From: an uncultured Bacteroides sp.
Lineage (GTDB): Bacteria; Bacteroidota; Bacteroidia; Bacteroidales; Bacteroidaceae
DNA: 57,384 nucleotides
Assembly: GCA_947074205.1 (NCBI GenBank)
Contig: CAMTOQ010000019.1
Coordinates: 1 to 57,384, forward strand
Direction: 5' to 3'
The position numbers and the translations under genes were made by a program. Positions 1-8,568 of this stretch are shown here, in pieces. Positions within the stretch are counted from its first letter, which is position 1. The number at the start of each line of letters is the position of its first letter. The notes below the pieces were generated by a model. The model was not told the DNA's origin, did not search any database, and saw only the letters and a list, made by a program, of their open reading frames with translations.

Positions 1-134
1 AACAATCCTTCTAAACTAGGTTGCCTTCTATTGCAGACATAAGCATTGACAATGCTAAAGCTCTTTCCAAGTTTTTCAGCAAGCCAAGTTTGTTTAATTC
101 CTTTTTCTTCAAGTACTTCTTTTATTCGGTTCAT
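1..134 (-). CDS. XRE-family helix-turn-helix regulator (N-terminal part, cut by window edge)
   Basis: The reading frame begins at an ATG on the minus strand and runs off the left edge after about 44 residues. It starts MNRIKEVLEEKGIKQTWLAE and continues with a turn and second helix (KLGKSFSIVNAYVCNRRQPS), the classic layout of a Cro/C1-type DNA-binding domain in which the glutamine-threonine-tryptophan region opens the HTH. A match to the -7 consensus (TATATTTG read on the minus strand) lies about 35 bases upstream. Whether it is a free-standing regulator, an antitoxin or a restriction-modification controller cannot be told from the fragment. Confidence 0.75.
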   Translation of the reverse strand, partial: MNRIKEVLEEKGIKQTWLAEKLGKSFSIVNAYVCNRRQPSLEGL

Positions 135-167
135 ATTGTTAAAATTTACCGTTATTAAGTATATATG

Positions 168-175
168 CAAATATA
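168..175 (-). promoter_or_regulatory. Probable -7 box of the XRE regulator gene
   Basis: Read on the minus strand this is TATATTTG, an exact match to the Bacteroides -7 consensus TAnnTTTG, placed about 34 bases before the regulator's ATG. I do not see a clear TTTG -33 element at the usual distance. Confidence 0.4.
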
Positions 176-248
176 TGAAAAAAAATGCGCTATAAAGATG
201 AAACGAGATATTTATTAGTACTGGAAACTACATTAATCTATTAAACAA

Positions 249-275
249 GAAAAGCGCTCATTATAAGCGCTTTTC
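249..275 (-). terminator. Terminator after mnmE
   Basis: A 10-bp perfect stem (GAAAAGCGCT / AGCGCTTTTC) with a 7-base loop lies 40 bases past the mnmE stop codon. A T-rich stretch follows on the minus strand. Confidence 0.7.
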
Positions 276-315
276 AATTGTTTGTAATATGTCGTAATCG
301 ATTTTAATCAATAAA

Positions 316-1716
316 TTACTTACCAATACAAAAGTTCTTAAAGATATTCCCCAATACATCATCAGTAGTGATGCTCCCCGATATCTCACTCAAAAAATGG
401 ATACACTCTCTGATATCTTGCGAAAGGAAATCCCCCGAGATATGCATCTCTAGTCCTTGTTGTACACGGTGGATAGATTCTAGGGCATGAGTCAGGGCTT
501 CGTGGTGGCGAATATTGGTCACAATCACATCGTTTTGAGTAACGGTAGGCAGATGTGCCGACTCAATTAGCAATTTCTCTAGGTCGGCTGTGTTTTGATG
601 TTCTTTGGCCGAGATAAAGATGTAACTACCTGTTGCATCTTTTAGTAAATCATTAGCTTTTTGTGTCAGCTCTTCAGTTAACTTGGGTGTGATGAGGTCG
701 GCTTTGTTGAAGACAAGGATTAGCTGCTTGTTTTCGCAGTGCGGCAACACGCGTTGAGCTAGCGAATCGAGCTGCGTTGAGGCATTCGATGAATCAATCA
801 TCCAAAGCACAATTTCGGCTTGCTCAAGCTTTTGGAAGGTACGCTCTATACCGATGCTCTCAATGGTGTCGTTGGTCTCGCGGATACCTGCCGTATCTAT
901 AAAACGGAAAGTAATCCCACCAATATTTACTGTGTCTTCTATCACATCACGAGTAGTGCCGTGAATATCGCTAACAATAGCTTTCTCTTCGTTAAGCAGA
1001 AGATTGAGTAGGGTAGACTTTCCTGCGTTGGTCTCTCCAATAATAGCAACGGGTACCCCGTTTTTAATGGCATTGCCCACGTTGAAAGAGTGCACTAGAC
1101 GAGTTAGTGTCTGTTCTATATTATCGGCTAACAGGCGCAGAGCAGCGCGATCGGCAAACTCTACATCTTCTTCGCTGAAGTCTAGCTCTAGTTCTATCAT
1201 CGACGTGAAATTGAGAAGCTGCTGTTGTAGCGCAATCAGTTCTTGGCTGAATCCACCACGTATCTGGCTCATGGCTAGGCGATGGGTGGCTGCCGACGAT
1301 GAGGCGATGAGGTCGGCCACAGCTTCGGCCTGGCTAAGGTCCATCTTGCCATTCAAAAAGGCACGTTGTGTGAATTCGCCCGGAGTGGCCATACGGCAAC
1401 CTGCAGCGATGAGTAGCTGCATCACTTGTTGGAGGATGTAAGCAGAACCGTGGCAGGTGATTTCGGTTGAATTTTCACCGGTGTACGAGTGGGGAGCTTT
1501 GAAAAGACTGACCAATACTTCGTCTATCACCTCACCATTGTTAATGATATGACCAAATGTAAGCGTATAAGGTGACCTATCGCTTAGCTTAATCTTTTTG
1601 TTGGATGGGGTGAAGATTTTCTCAGTAAAAGTTATTGCATCAGGTCCTGATACACGAATAGTTCCTATAGCACCTCCTTGTGCCGTGGCAATAGCGCAGA
1701 TTGTATCTTGATTCAT
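316..1716 (-). CDS. mnmE: tRNA uridine-5-carboxymethylaminomethyl modification GTPase MnmE
   Basis: MnmE works with MnmG to install the (carboxymethyl)aminomethyl group at position 5 of wobble uridine in tRNA. All family landmarks are present in 466 residues: the N-terminal folate-binding domain (MNQDTICAIATAQGGAIGTI), the helical domain, and an inserted GTPase domain with a P-loop GETNAGKS, the G3-type DTAGIRET and NKAD. The protein ends in FCIGK, the conserved C-terminal CxGK whose cysteine is essential. An upstream in-frame start would add nine residues, but the ATG chosen here matches the conserved family N-terminus. It is single-gene, leftward, with its own terminator. Confidence 0.96.
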   Translation of the reverse strand: MNQDTICAIATAQGGAIGTIRVSGPDAITFTEKIFTPSNKKIKLSDRSPYTLTFGHIINNGEVIDEVLVSLFKAPHSYTGENSTEITCHGSAYILQQVMQLLIAAGCRMATPGEFTQRAFLNGKMDLSQAEAVADLIASSSAATHRLAMSQIRGGFSQELIALQQQLLNFTSMIELELDFSEEDVEFADRAALRLLADNIEQTLTRLVHSFNVGNAIKNGVPVAIIGETNAGKSTLLNLLLNEEKAIVSDIHGTTRDVIEDTVNIGGITFRFIDTAGIRETNDTIESIGIERTFQKLEQAEIVLWMIDSSNASTQLDSLAQRVLPHCENKQLILVFNKADLITPKLTEELTQKANDLLKDATGSYIFISAKEHQNTADLEKLLIESAHLPTVTQNDVIVTNIRHHEALTHALESIHRVQQGLEMHISGDFLSQDIRECIHFLSEISGSITTDDVLGNIFKNFCIGK

Positions 1717-1792
1717 AAAGCTCCGGGTGTAAATATTGAGCAAAGATACGCTTTTCTAGTTTTATACTATTTATTTGTGGTATAAATAGCGT

Positions 1793-2299
1793 TTAAAGAC
1801 TATCTAAATAGAGCTGATAGAGTAGGGCGCAGCCTCGTGCATCCGACAATGCCTCGTGGTGATTCAATACAATATCGTTTCGGTAGCAACATGTACCTAA
1901 GTCGTAAGGCTTATATCCTTGCGCACGATAGATACGCATAGTGCATTCCCACTTATCTTCTATCTCAAGATCGTCATAATCAAATCGATACATGCGCATG
2001 ATGCTCTTCAAGACGCTACGGTCAAATGACTCATTGTGAGCCACTACAGTGCGACCTATTAGGCGCTTCTTGATCTCGGGATAGATGGTATGAAACCCCG
2101 GAGCAGATTTTGTCATTTCCGGGGTGATACCATGAACTCGTATATTTTGGTACCAATAATAGTTGTCAGGCGGCTGAATGAGAGTAAAATATTCATCTAT
2201 TATACTACCGTTTTCCATAGTGACAATGCCTACAGCACAGGCACTATCTCTATAGCCGGTGGCTGTCTCAAAATCGATGGCAACAAACGAGTCTTTCAT
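1793..2299 (-). CDS. DEDDh 3'-5' exonuclease (DnaQ-like)
   Basis: A 168-residue stand-alone exonuclease of the DNA polymerase III epsilon / RNase T superfamily. Exo I is visible as FVAIDFETATG (D and E ligands), Exo II around VVAHNESFDRSVL, and Exo III as HEALSDARGCALL with the histidine five residues before the aspartate, which identifies the DEDDh subclass. It lacks a polymerase-binding tail and differs from the longer DnaQ next to dnaN. It starts 2 bases after the stop of the upstream nucleoside phosphorylase gene, so the two are surely co-transcribed, suggesting a nucleic-acid salvage or turnover role. Its exact substrate is not deducible. Confidence 0.88.
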   Translation of the reverse strand: MKDSFVAIDFETATGYRDSACAVGIVTMENGSIIDEYFTLIQPPDNYYWYQNIRVHGITPEMTKSAPGFHTIYPEIKKRLIGRTVVAHNESFDRSVLKSIMRMYRFDYDDLEIEDKWECTMRIYRAQGYKPYDLGTCCYRNDIVLNHHEALSDARGCALLYQLYLDSL

Positions 2300-2301
2300 G
2301 C

Positions 2302-3180
2302 TTAAATACGTTCTAATACTGTTTTAATCAATACATCGATTGTATTCTTGTAGCCTGTATTGGCCTCTTTTATTAGACGGTTGGCAATAACCATACATAC
2401 GGTAGTGGCTTTGTGACCCATCAATTTGGCTAGACCTGCTAGTGCGGAGCTCTCCATCTCGAAGTTGGTAATCTTATAACCGTTATATTCGAACGACTCA
2501 ATTTTGTCGTTTTGGTGTGGATCGGCAAGCGGGATACGAAGTTCGCGGCCTTGTGGACCGAAGAAACCACCGGCAGCTATTGTTACACCCTTCACCATAT
2601 CGTCTTGCGCAATGCGGCCGATAAGTTCGCTATCGCCATCAATAACATAAGGATAAGGGATACACATATTGCCGGTCCAGCCCATGTGGTTGATAAATGC
2701 ACGTTCGAATGGAAGGTCGCATACAGCGTTGCGGCCATCATAGAAGTTGAGAAGACCGTCGAAGCCGATTGACTTCTCTGAACAAACAAATGTACCTACA
2801 GGTGTGTTGGGTTGCAAGCCACCGCAAGTGCCAATGCGAACTAACTCTAACGAACGCAACTTGTCGTTTTGCTCACGAGTTTCGAAGTTGATATTAGCAA
2901 GAGCGTCTAGTTCGTTCACCACGATATCTACATTGTCGCAACCAATACCGGTTGATACTACTGTGATGCGTTTGCCTTTATATTTACCGGTAATAGTTTT
3001 AAACTCACGGCTTTCAACCTCGCACTCTTTTTCTTCAAAATGCGAAGCCACTAATGCTACACGACCTGGGTCACCCACAAGAATCACTTTGTCGGCCAAC
3101 CATTCGGGTTTTACATGGAGGTGAAATACGCTACCGTCTTCGTTGATAATTAATTCTGAGGGGGGGAAATACTTCTTCAT
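2302..3180 (-). CDS. Nucleoside phosphorylase (uridine phosphorylase-like)
   Basis: 292 residues of the PNP/UDP family, which cleave nucleosides with phosphate to a base and ribose-1-phosphate. ILVGDPGRVALVASHFEE gives the phosphate-binding GDP-x-R, VVSTGIGCDNVDIVVNEL the family STGIG motif, and ITNFEMESSALAGLAKLMG the substrate-contacting FEMES segment. The glutamate-methionine-glutamate and the subsequent ANR motif (CMVIANRL) are typical of the uridine phosphorylase branch, but purine specificity cannot be excluded. First gene of a two-gene leftward unit with the DnaQ-like exonuclease. Confidence 0.88.
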   Translation of the reverse strand: MKKYFPPSELIINEDGSVFHLHVKPEWLADKVILVGDPGRVALVASHFEEKECEVESREFKTITGKYKGKRITVVSTGIGCDNVDIVVNELDALANINFETREQNDKLRSLELVRIGTCGGLQPNTPVGTFVCSEKSIGFDGLLNFYDGRNAVCDLPFERAFINHMGWTGNMCIPYPYVIDGDSELIGRIAQDDMVKGVTIAAGGFFGPQGRELRIPLADPHQNDKIESFEYNGYKITNFEMESSALAGLAKLMGHKATTVCMVIANRLIKEANTGYKNTIDVLIKTVLERI

Positions 3181-3215
3181 ACTGTTTTGGCTTTGTTGGT
3201 TTTAAATAAAAGAAA

Positions 3216-3289
3216 ACACGACAAAGCGATTAATGTTTGCGCAAAGAGTTTTAATTAAACTTACTTATACGCTAATCGCTTTGCCGTGT
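3216..3289 (-). terminator. Long-stem terminator after floA
   Basis: A 17-bp inverted repeat with one mismatch (ACACGACAAAGCGATTA / TAATCGCTTTGCCGTGT) and a 40-base loop sits right after the floA stop. Minus-strand T-rich sequence follows. The loop is unusually long for a simple intrinsic terminator. Confidence 0.6.
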
Positions 3290-3298
3290 GGTTTTTGA

Positions 3299-4297
3299 TT
3301 ATTTCGCTATGGGTCCGGTAGAGTTTCCGCCCATTGGTTTAGCTATATTTTCGCGCATAGAGGTATCGGCCTCGATGTTCTTCATTTTATAGTAGTCCAT
3401 GATGCCTAAGTTACCACTGCGGAATGCTTCTGCCATAGCCTTAGGTACTTCTGCTTCTGCTTCGATTACTTTTGCACGCGCTTCTTCAGCTTTGGCCTTC
3501 ATCTCTTGCTCTAGAGCTACCGCCATTGCGCGACGCTCTTCTGCCTTGGCCTGAGCAATATTTTTATCGGCATTGGCTTGGTCCATTTGTAGGGCAGCAC
3601 CGATGTTGCGACCTATGTCGATATCCGCGATGTCGATTGAAAGAATCTCGAAAGCTGTACCTGCATCAAGACCTTTGCGAAGCACCAACTTAGAGATTGA
3701 ATCGGGATTCTCCAATACTGTCTTGTGGTTTTCCGACGAACCAATTGATGATACGATACCTTCGCCTACACGGGCTAGAATAGTCTCTTCGCCGGCACCC
3801 CCAACCAATTGGCGGATGTTGGCACGAACAGTGACACGCGCTTTTGCAATCAACTGAATACCATCCTTAGCAACGGCTGTCACCGAGGGTGTGTCAATCA
3901 CTTTGGGGTTTACTGACATCTGCACAGCTTCGAATACATCGCGGCCTGCAATATCAATGGCAGTAGCATCTTGGAACGATAGTTCGATGTTGGCTTTTGA
4001 TGCAGATACTAGTGCATGAATCACCTTTTCTACATGTCCCCCTGCTAAGAAGTGAGCTTCTAGTTCATCGCGGGTGATATTGCTCAATCCAGCCTTGTGA
4101 GCTTCAATCATGGCAGGCACAATCACATAGGGCGGAACATTACGTATACGCATCAAGAAGAGTTGTATCAGAGAGATATGGACGCCCGAAACCTTGGCCG
4201 ATAGCCAGAGGAAAAAGGGCACATAATGAAGGAAAAGGACAATCAATAAGATAGCTCCCGCCACCATTATGAGTGTCATAATTAAAGGATCGTTCAT
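3299..4297 (-). CDS. floA: Flotillin-like membrane scaffold protein FloA
   Basis: A 332-residue flotillin-like protein of the UPF0365/YqfA family. Residues 1-30 form a membrane hairpin ([20 protein letters not shown]), followed by a PHB/SPFH domain and a long Ala/Glu-rich C-terminal helix ([20 protein letters not shown]) that mediates oligomerisation. Family members organise functional membrane microdomains and affect membrane fluidity and protease or secretion complexes; the cargo here is unknown. It is last of three leftward genes, 26 bases after an NfeD-family gene, which is the standard floA partner. Confidence 0.93.
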   Translation of the reverse strand: MNDPLIMTLIMVAGAILLIVLFLHYVPFFLWLSAKVSGVHISLIQLFLMRIRNVPPYVIVPAMIEAHKAGLSNITRDELEAHFLAGGHVEKVIHALVSASKANIELSFQDATAIDIAGRDVFEAVQMSVNPKVIDTPSVTAVAKDGIQLIAKARVTVRANIRQLVGGAGEETILARVGEGIVSSIGSSENHKTVLENPDSISKLVLRKGLDAGTAFEILSIDIADIDIGRNIGAALQMDQANADKNIAQAKAEERRAMAVALEQEMKAKAEEARAKVIEAEAEVPKAMAEAFRSGNLGIMDYYKMKNIEADTSMRENIAKPMGGNSTGPIAK

Positions 4298-4323
4298 AAA
4301 TGTATAAGTTTATAGTGAATGTT

Positions 4324-4794
4324 TTAATGTTTTTGTCGCTTTACAAATATAGTACGATTGTTGATGCGCACAACAACAATAGGTGTTTTTTCGTCGATAA
4401 GCCCTTCATCGGTTTTTACTTCTACAATCTTGCCATAGAAATCGGCATATCCTATTTGTGCCAATCGTGTGGTGCTTACTCCTTTGTCGCCTACCTTAAT
4501 GCTTTTTTCATCATCGCGGTTCACTTCCGAAGTAATCTCTTTCTTTAGCGCCAGTCTGTCGAGTGTATTCGATTTCATAAAGATGACAATAGTGGCTATA
4601 ACAACGAGTGCTATTATAGATAAGGTGACAAACCCTCCAACTCCACCAAAGTAATTAAAAGCGTAGTATATACCGAATGCATAGCAACAGAATGATAGTA
4701 TACCGGCAAAGCTAGTTCCAGGAATGATGAATAGCTCTACTAACATCAGTATAGTAGCTATCACAATAAGGATAATGATAAAGACTGTTCCCAT
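4324..4794 (-). CDS. NfeD-family membrane protein
   Basis: 156 residues: an N-terminal TM segment (VFIIILIVIATILMLVELFI) ending in the PGTSFAG motif typical of NfeD, two more TM segments to about residue 75, then a C-terminal OB-fold (KVGDKGVSTTRLAQIGYADF ... VRINNRTIFVKR). This is the short, protease-less NfeD type that pairs with flotillins. It sits 12 bases behind the TPR/PD40 gene and 26 bases before floA, so all three probably form one transcript and one membrane complex. Confidence 0.88.
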   Translation of the reverse strand: MGTVFIIILIVIATILMLVELFIIPGTSFAGILSFCCYAFGIYYAFNYFGGVGGFVTLSIIALVVIATIVIFMKSNTLDRLALKKEITSEVNRDDEKSIKVGDKGVSTTRLAQIGYADFYGKIVEVKTDEGLIDEKTPIVVVRINNRTIFVKRQKH

Positions 4795-4806
4795 AGTATT
4801 TTGTTT

Positions 4807-6234
4807 TTATTTAGATTGTTTCTCTGTGTTTCTTACACGTATTTCAAGAGCTGAAAGTTCTGTTTCCATCTGGTCTACTCTTTTTTCTAGGTCGATGATA
4901 GAAGGCGCAATCTTGCTCTTCTTGTTTGCATCTGCTGCTGTAAACTCTTCGCGAAGGTTTTCAAGTTTAACCAACTGTTTCTTTAGGTCATCTGCTTTTT
5001 GTTGATACTGCTTGAAGAGTTCGCGGGCTTGTGCTGAACGGAAATCACTTATCTGATAGTAGTTGGTGGCGTCGTCGAGTATAAACACAAACTCGCCGGT
5101 GTTAGCCGGAATGGGTACCTGGTTGCTTACCTCGTTTAGCCTTTTCTTTGCCTCTTCTACCATAGCTTCATCATTCCATGTGGCTTCAATCGATGTTATT
5201 TTAGCAAGAGAGATTACTTCGCTAGGCTCCATCGAGTCGTAGTTGTAAGTTTGGTTACCGCTATTGGGGACAAATACATAGATACACACTTTGTTGTCGG
5301 GCTGATAACGGTCGGATGCAAACCAGCCCAAGTTGCTAAACTCATCAATCACATACATATAGTCGTTGTAGGGTGAATTGAAAGGCATACCTATGTTTTG
5401 AGGTAGTAGATAAGAGTCGTTGTCGCTGTTGTATCGCGTTGCAAAGATATCATAGCCACCAATTGAGCTCTCCCCATTTGATGCAAAGAACATGGTGATA
5501 CCGTCTGTCATCACATAAGGATAGTTATTGTCTCCGGAGCCGTTTATACGTTCGGGTAGTTCGATAGCTGCACTCCAAGTATCCGTAAGCTTGTGGCGTG
5601 TGTATATTTTTGTTGATGCCGAGTCTGGCGTGCTACCGTAGTAGATATGATTGCGAAGCTCTGTTTCGAAGACGGTTCCCGAATTTTCGCCTTCCGAGTT
5701 GAAAAACTGGTTGAAGCTATACAAGCTGCCAGCCTCTTCGCTTAATTTATAGGCCTCCAGGAAGTTGGCTTTGTCCACCACAAAACTATCGATAAAGCAA
5801 ACCTGCTCTACATTTCTAAGCATTCTAAAGCCATCTTTAGCCTTGTCAAGTTTGACCTCGGCTTCCTCAGTGGGTCGTTTTTTCTTTGTTAAATCTACAA
5901 TGTAGTCCTCGTAGTTCTTAATGGCATCTTCGAACAAGTAAAGTTCTGAATAGCAATCTCCCAGGAATATTTGTCCCGATGGAGTGCGTCTTTTAACAGC
6001 AGTCTGAAGATATTTAAGGGCTGTTTGTGGATCTCCTGTTTTGAGGCAGCACACACCATACCAAAGGTTATATTGACCATTGTTGGGAGTAGATTTTACT
6101 AGCTTCTCGAAAACAGGTTTAGCGCTTTCGAACTCACCGTTGGCATACATGGTTTTGGCCTCCTCAAGCGATTGAGCAGAGAGTGAGAACGAGAAAAGTG
6201 CGAACGCAGCACAGCAGATATATTTAGCTATCAT
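4807..6234 (-). CDS. Exported TPR protein with PD40/WD40-like beta-propeller repeats and C-terminal coiled coil
   Basis: 475 residues beginning with a signal peptide (MIAKYICCAAFALFSFSLSAQ). Residues 22-140 hold tetratricopeptide-like repeats (AKTMYANGEFESAKPVFEKL, then LQTAVKRRTPSGQIFLGDCY). Residues about 190-320 contain propeller-type strands (NYPYVMTDGITMFFASNGES, GGYDIFATRYN). The last 80 residues are a charged coiled coil (KKQLVKLENLREEFTAADAN). The TPR-PD40 order resembles Bacteroidetes envelope proteins such as PorE, but there is no OmpA-like peptidoglycan-binding domain. It is the first gene of the nfeD-floA operon, suggesting a periplasmic partner of the flotillin assembly; that role is inference. 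Confidence 0.8.
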   Translation of the reverse strand: MIAKYICCAAFALFSFSLSAQSLEEAKTMYANGEFESAKPVFEKLVKSTPNNGQYNLWYGVCCLKTGDPQTALKYLQTAVKRRTPSGQIFLGDCYSELYLFEDAIKNYEDYIVDLTKKKRPTEEAEVKLDKAKDGFRMLRNVEQVCFIDSFVVDKANFLEAYKLSEEAGSLYSFNQFFNSEGENSGTVFETELRNHIYYGSTPDSASTKIYTRHKLTDTWSAAIELPERINGSGDNNYPYVMTDGITMFFASNGESSIGGYDIFATRYNSDNDSYLLPQNIGMPFNSPYNDYMYVIDEFSNLGWFASDRYQPDNKVCIYVFVPNSGNQTYNYDSMEPSEVISLAKITSIEATWNDEAMVEEAKKRLNEVSNQVPIPANTGEFVFILDDATNYYQISDFRSAQARELFKQYQQKADDLKKQLVKLENLREEFTAADANKKSKIAPSIIDLEKRVDQMETELSALEIRVRNTEKQSK

Positions 6235-6381
6235 ATTATTAACGCATTAATTAACCTTTCTAATAGGTATTCAAAAATACAAATTAATCACTAATTAATG
6301 CTTTTTGCTTTATTGTAACTGTGTTAATTCTTCTTTAATTGCCGTTTTCACTACTTTTGTTTCCGAATTCAAGCAGAAATT

Positions 6382-7140
6382 ATGAAAAAGTATTCAGATG
6401 AAGCGCTTCTCGTTCGTCGCATAGAACGAAGATTTAGCAAAGGTGTGGTGGAATATGGTTTGATAGAAGATGGTGACAAAATTCTCATTGGATTGTCGGG
6501 AGGCAAAGATTCTCTTGCGCTTATCGAACTGCTAGGTAAACGTGCTCGCATTCATAAGCCTAAATTTTCGGTGGTGGCTGTTCATATCATAATGTCGAAC
6601 ATCCCTTATAAAAGTGATTTGGAGTATCTCCGCTCGTTTGCAGAGTCGCACGGTGTACCATTTGTGGTCTACGAGACTAGCTTTGACGCTACAACCGACA
6701 CGCGTAAATCGCCTTGTTTCCTCTGCTCTTGGAATCGCCGAAAAGCTCTGTTTACTGTGGCAAAGGAGCAGGGTTGCAACAAGATTGCGCTAGGACATCA
6801 CATGGATGATATATTGGAAACTTTATTGATGAATATGACTTATCAAGGTGCGGTGAGTACGATGCCTCCTCGATTGGTAATGAATAAGTTTGATATGACC
6901 ATCATTCGCCCTATGTGCTTGGTGCATGAAGCTGATCTCATAGAACTAGCTGCTGCACACGAGTATAAGAGGCAGGTGAAAAACTGTCCCTATGAGTCGC
7001 AATCGAGCCGTAGCGATATGAAGGGTATTCTCCGTCAGCTTGAAGCGCTCAATCCTGAAGCTCGCTACAGTTTGTGGAGCAGCATGAATAATATTCAGAC
7101 GGATATGCTTCCGGAAGTGATAAAAGGTGAATCGAAATAA
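6382..7140 (+). CDS. ttcA: TtcA-like tRNA 2-thiocytidine synthase (PP-loop ATPase)
   Basis: 252 residues of the TtcA/TtuA family, which activates cytidine-32 of tRNA by adenylation and inserts sulfur using an iron-sulfur cluster. The PP-loop is LIGLSGGKDSLALIELL near residue 35. Cluster cysteines appear as CFLCSWNRRKALF near 115 and a single Cys in VKNCPYESQSSRSDMK near 210, matching the three cysteines of TtcA. IALGHHMDDILETLLMNM is the family signature. It is shorter than the roughly 310-residue enterobacterial enzyme, as in Bacteroidetes homologues, so another thiolation target remains possible. Single-gene unit facing kbl across a shared terminator. Confidence 0.85.
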   Translation: MKKYSDEALLVRRIERRFSKGVVEYGLIEDGDKILIGLSGGKDSLALIELLGKRARIHKPKFSVVAVHIIMSNIPYKSDLEYLRSFAESHGVPFVVYETSFDATTDTRKSPCFLCSWNRRKALFTVAKEQGCNKIALGHHMDDILETLLMNMTYQGAVSTMPPRLVMNKFDMTIIRPMCLVHEADLIELAAAHEYKRQVKNCPYESQSSRSDMKGILRQLEALNPEARYSLWSSMNNIQTDMLPEVIKGESK

Positions 7141-7156
7141 TTAATCATAAAATAGT

Positions 7157-7192
7157 AAAGGCTTGTCCTCTAAGCAACGAGGGCAAGCCTTT
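7157..7192. terminator. Bidirectional terminator between ttcA and kbl
   Basis: A 14-bp stem (AAAGGCTTGTCCTC / GAGGGCAAGCCTTT, one G-T pair) with an 8-base loop lies between two convergent genes and has A/T-rich flanks on both sides. Confidence 0.8.
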
Positions 7193-7223
7193 GTTATTTT
7201 AGCTAATATGTGCTCTATAACTC

Positions 7224-8411
7224 TTATTTCAACACTCCAAGCTCTTTGCCAATCTTGATAAAGGCGTCGATACATCTATCGAGATGTTCCGTTTCGTGGG
7301 CAGCAGAAAGCTGAACGCGAATGCGAGCTTCGCCACGAGGCACCACTGGGAAGTAGAACCCGGTTACATAGATACCCTCTTCGAGCATGCGTGCAGCGTA
7401 GGTTTGCGATAGCTTAGCATCGTAAAGCATCACAGCGCAGATAGCACTTTGTGTGGGCTTAATGTCAAATCCTGCAGCTAGCATCTTTTCACGGAAGTAG
7501 TTTACGTTCTTCATCAGTTTGTCGTGAAGCTCGTTGCTTTCTTCTAGCATTTTGAAAGCCTCGATGCCTGCACCTACCACCGGAGGCGCCACAGAGTTCG
7601 AGAAAAGATAAGGACGGCTGCGTTGGCGCAGCAAATCGATAATCTCTTTACGGCCTGTGGTGAAACCACCCATTGCACCGCCAAAGGCTTTGCCCAATGT
7701 GCCGGTGTAGATGTCTACTCGGCCGTATGTGTTGTATAGTTCGCTCACACCGTGACCAGTGGCGCCTACCACGCCGGCCGAGTGCGATTCATCTACCATC
7801 ACCAATGCGTTATAGCGCTCCGCTAGTTGGCAAATCTCCTCCAGTGGAGCTACGTTGCCATCCATCGAGAATACACCATCAGTAACAACTACACGGAAGC
7901 GTTGTGCTTGTGATTCTTGTAGACATTTTTCCAACTCTTCCATGTTGGCATTGGCATAGCGATAACGCTTTGCCTTGCATAGGCGCACACCGTCAATAAT
8001 AGAGGCGTGGTTCAGAGAGTCAGAGATGATGGCATCTTCTTCGCTTAGCAGGGGTTCGAATACACCACCGTTCGCATCGAAGCAGGCAGCATATAATATG
8101 GTATCTTCTGTTTTAAAATAGTCGGAGATCGCCTTCTCTAAAGTCTTGTGTAGATCTTGTGTACCACAAATAAAGCGTACTGAAGACATGCCATATCCAC
8201 GCTGGTCCATAGCAGCTTTGGCAGCGGCAATAAGTCTTGGATGATCGGATAGACCTAAGTAGTTGTTGGCGCAGAAGTTGAGTACCTCTTTACCTTTTAC
8301 GGAGATAACGGCGCCTTGAGGGCTTTCTATAATTCTTTCTTCTTTATAAAGACCAGCCTCTTTTATCTCAGAGAGTGTCTGACAAAGGTGTTCTTTCAGC
8401 TTTCCATACAT
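7224..8411 (-). CDS. kbl: Glycine C-acetyltransferase (2-amino-3-ketobutyrate CoA ligase)
   Basis: A 395-residue PLP enzyme of the alpha-oxoamine synthase family that splits 2-amino-3-ketobutyrate with CoA into glycine and acetyl-CoA, the second step of threonine catabolism. Landmarks are the N-terminal NFCANNYLGLSDHPRL, the HASIIDG segment, VMVDESHSAGVVGATGHG (PLP-contacting D and H), and the Schiff-base lysine in TGTLGKAFGGAMGG. Length matches E. coli Kbl. The gene diverges from a threonine dehydrogenase gene, which supports Kbl over the related BioF or serine palmitoyltransferase. Confidence 0.95.
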   Translation of the reverse strand: MYGKLKEHLCQTLSEIKEAGLYKEERIIESPQGAVISVKGKEVLNFCANNYLGLSDHPRLIAAAKAAMDQRGYGMSSVRFICGTQDLHKTLEKAISDYFKTEDTILYAACFDANGGVFEPLLSEEDAIISDSLNHASIIDGVRLCKAKRYRYANANMEELEKCLQESQAQRFRVVVTDGVFSMDGNVAPLEEICQLAERYNALVMVDESHSAGVVGATGHGVSELYNTYGRVDIYTGTLGKAFGGAMGGFTTGRKEIIDLLRQRSRPYLFSNSVAPPVVGAGIEAFKMLEESNELHDKLMKNVNYFREKMLAAGFDIKPTQSAICAVMLYDAKLSQTYAARMLEEGIYVTGFYFPVVPRGEARIRVQLSAAHETEHLDRCIDAFIKIGKELGVLK

Positions 8412-8568
8412 AATGTTATATGTTTATAGGGTTGAGTTACAAAGGACATTATTTTTTGTGAAATAAACAATAACATCTTCATTTAAAAGAGAAAAAAAAG
8501 TGCTTACTTTGTTCGCTCTTTCAGGGGCTGTTGAGCGCTTGAGAGAGTGATTTTAACTAGAACTTAAT

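Noticed and set aside
1004..1441. A 145-codon open frame antisense to mnmE
   Set aside because: Its product is Ser/Arg/Ala-rich, typical of an antisense shadow, and the opposite strand is a clear mnmE gene.
3216..3289. The long-loop inverted repeat after floA as a riboswitch
   Set aside because: It follows the floA stop and precedes no start in the right orientation for a leader without an intervening T-rich end; a terminator is the simpler reading.
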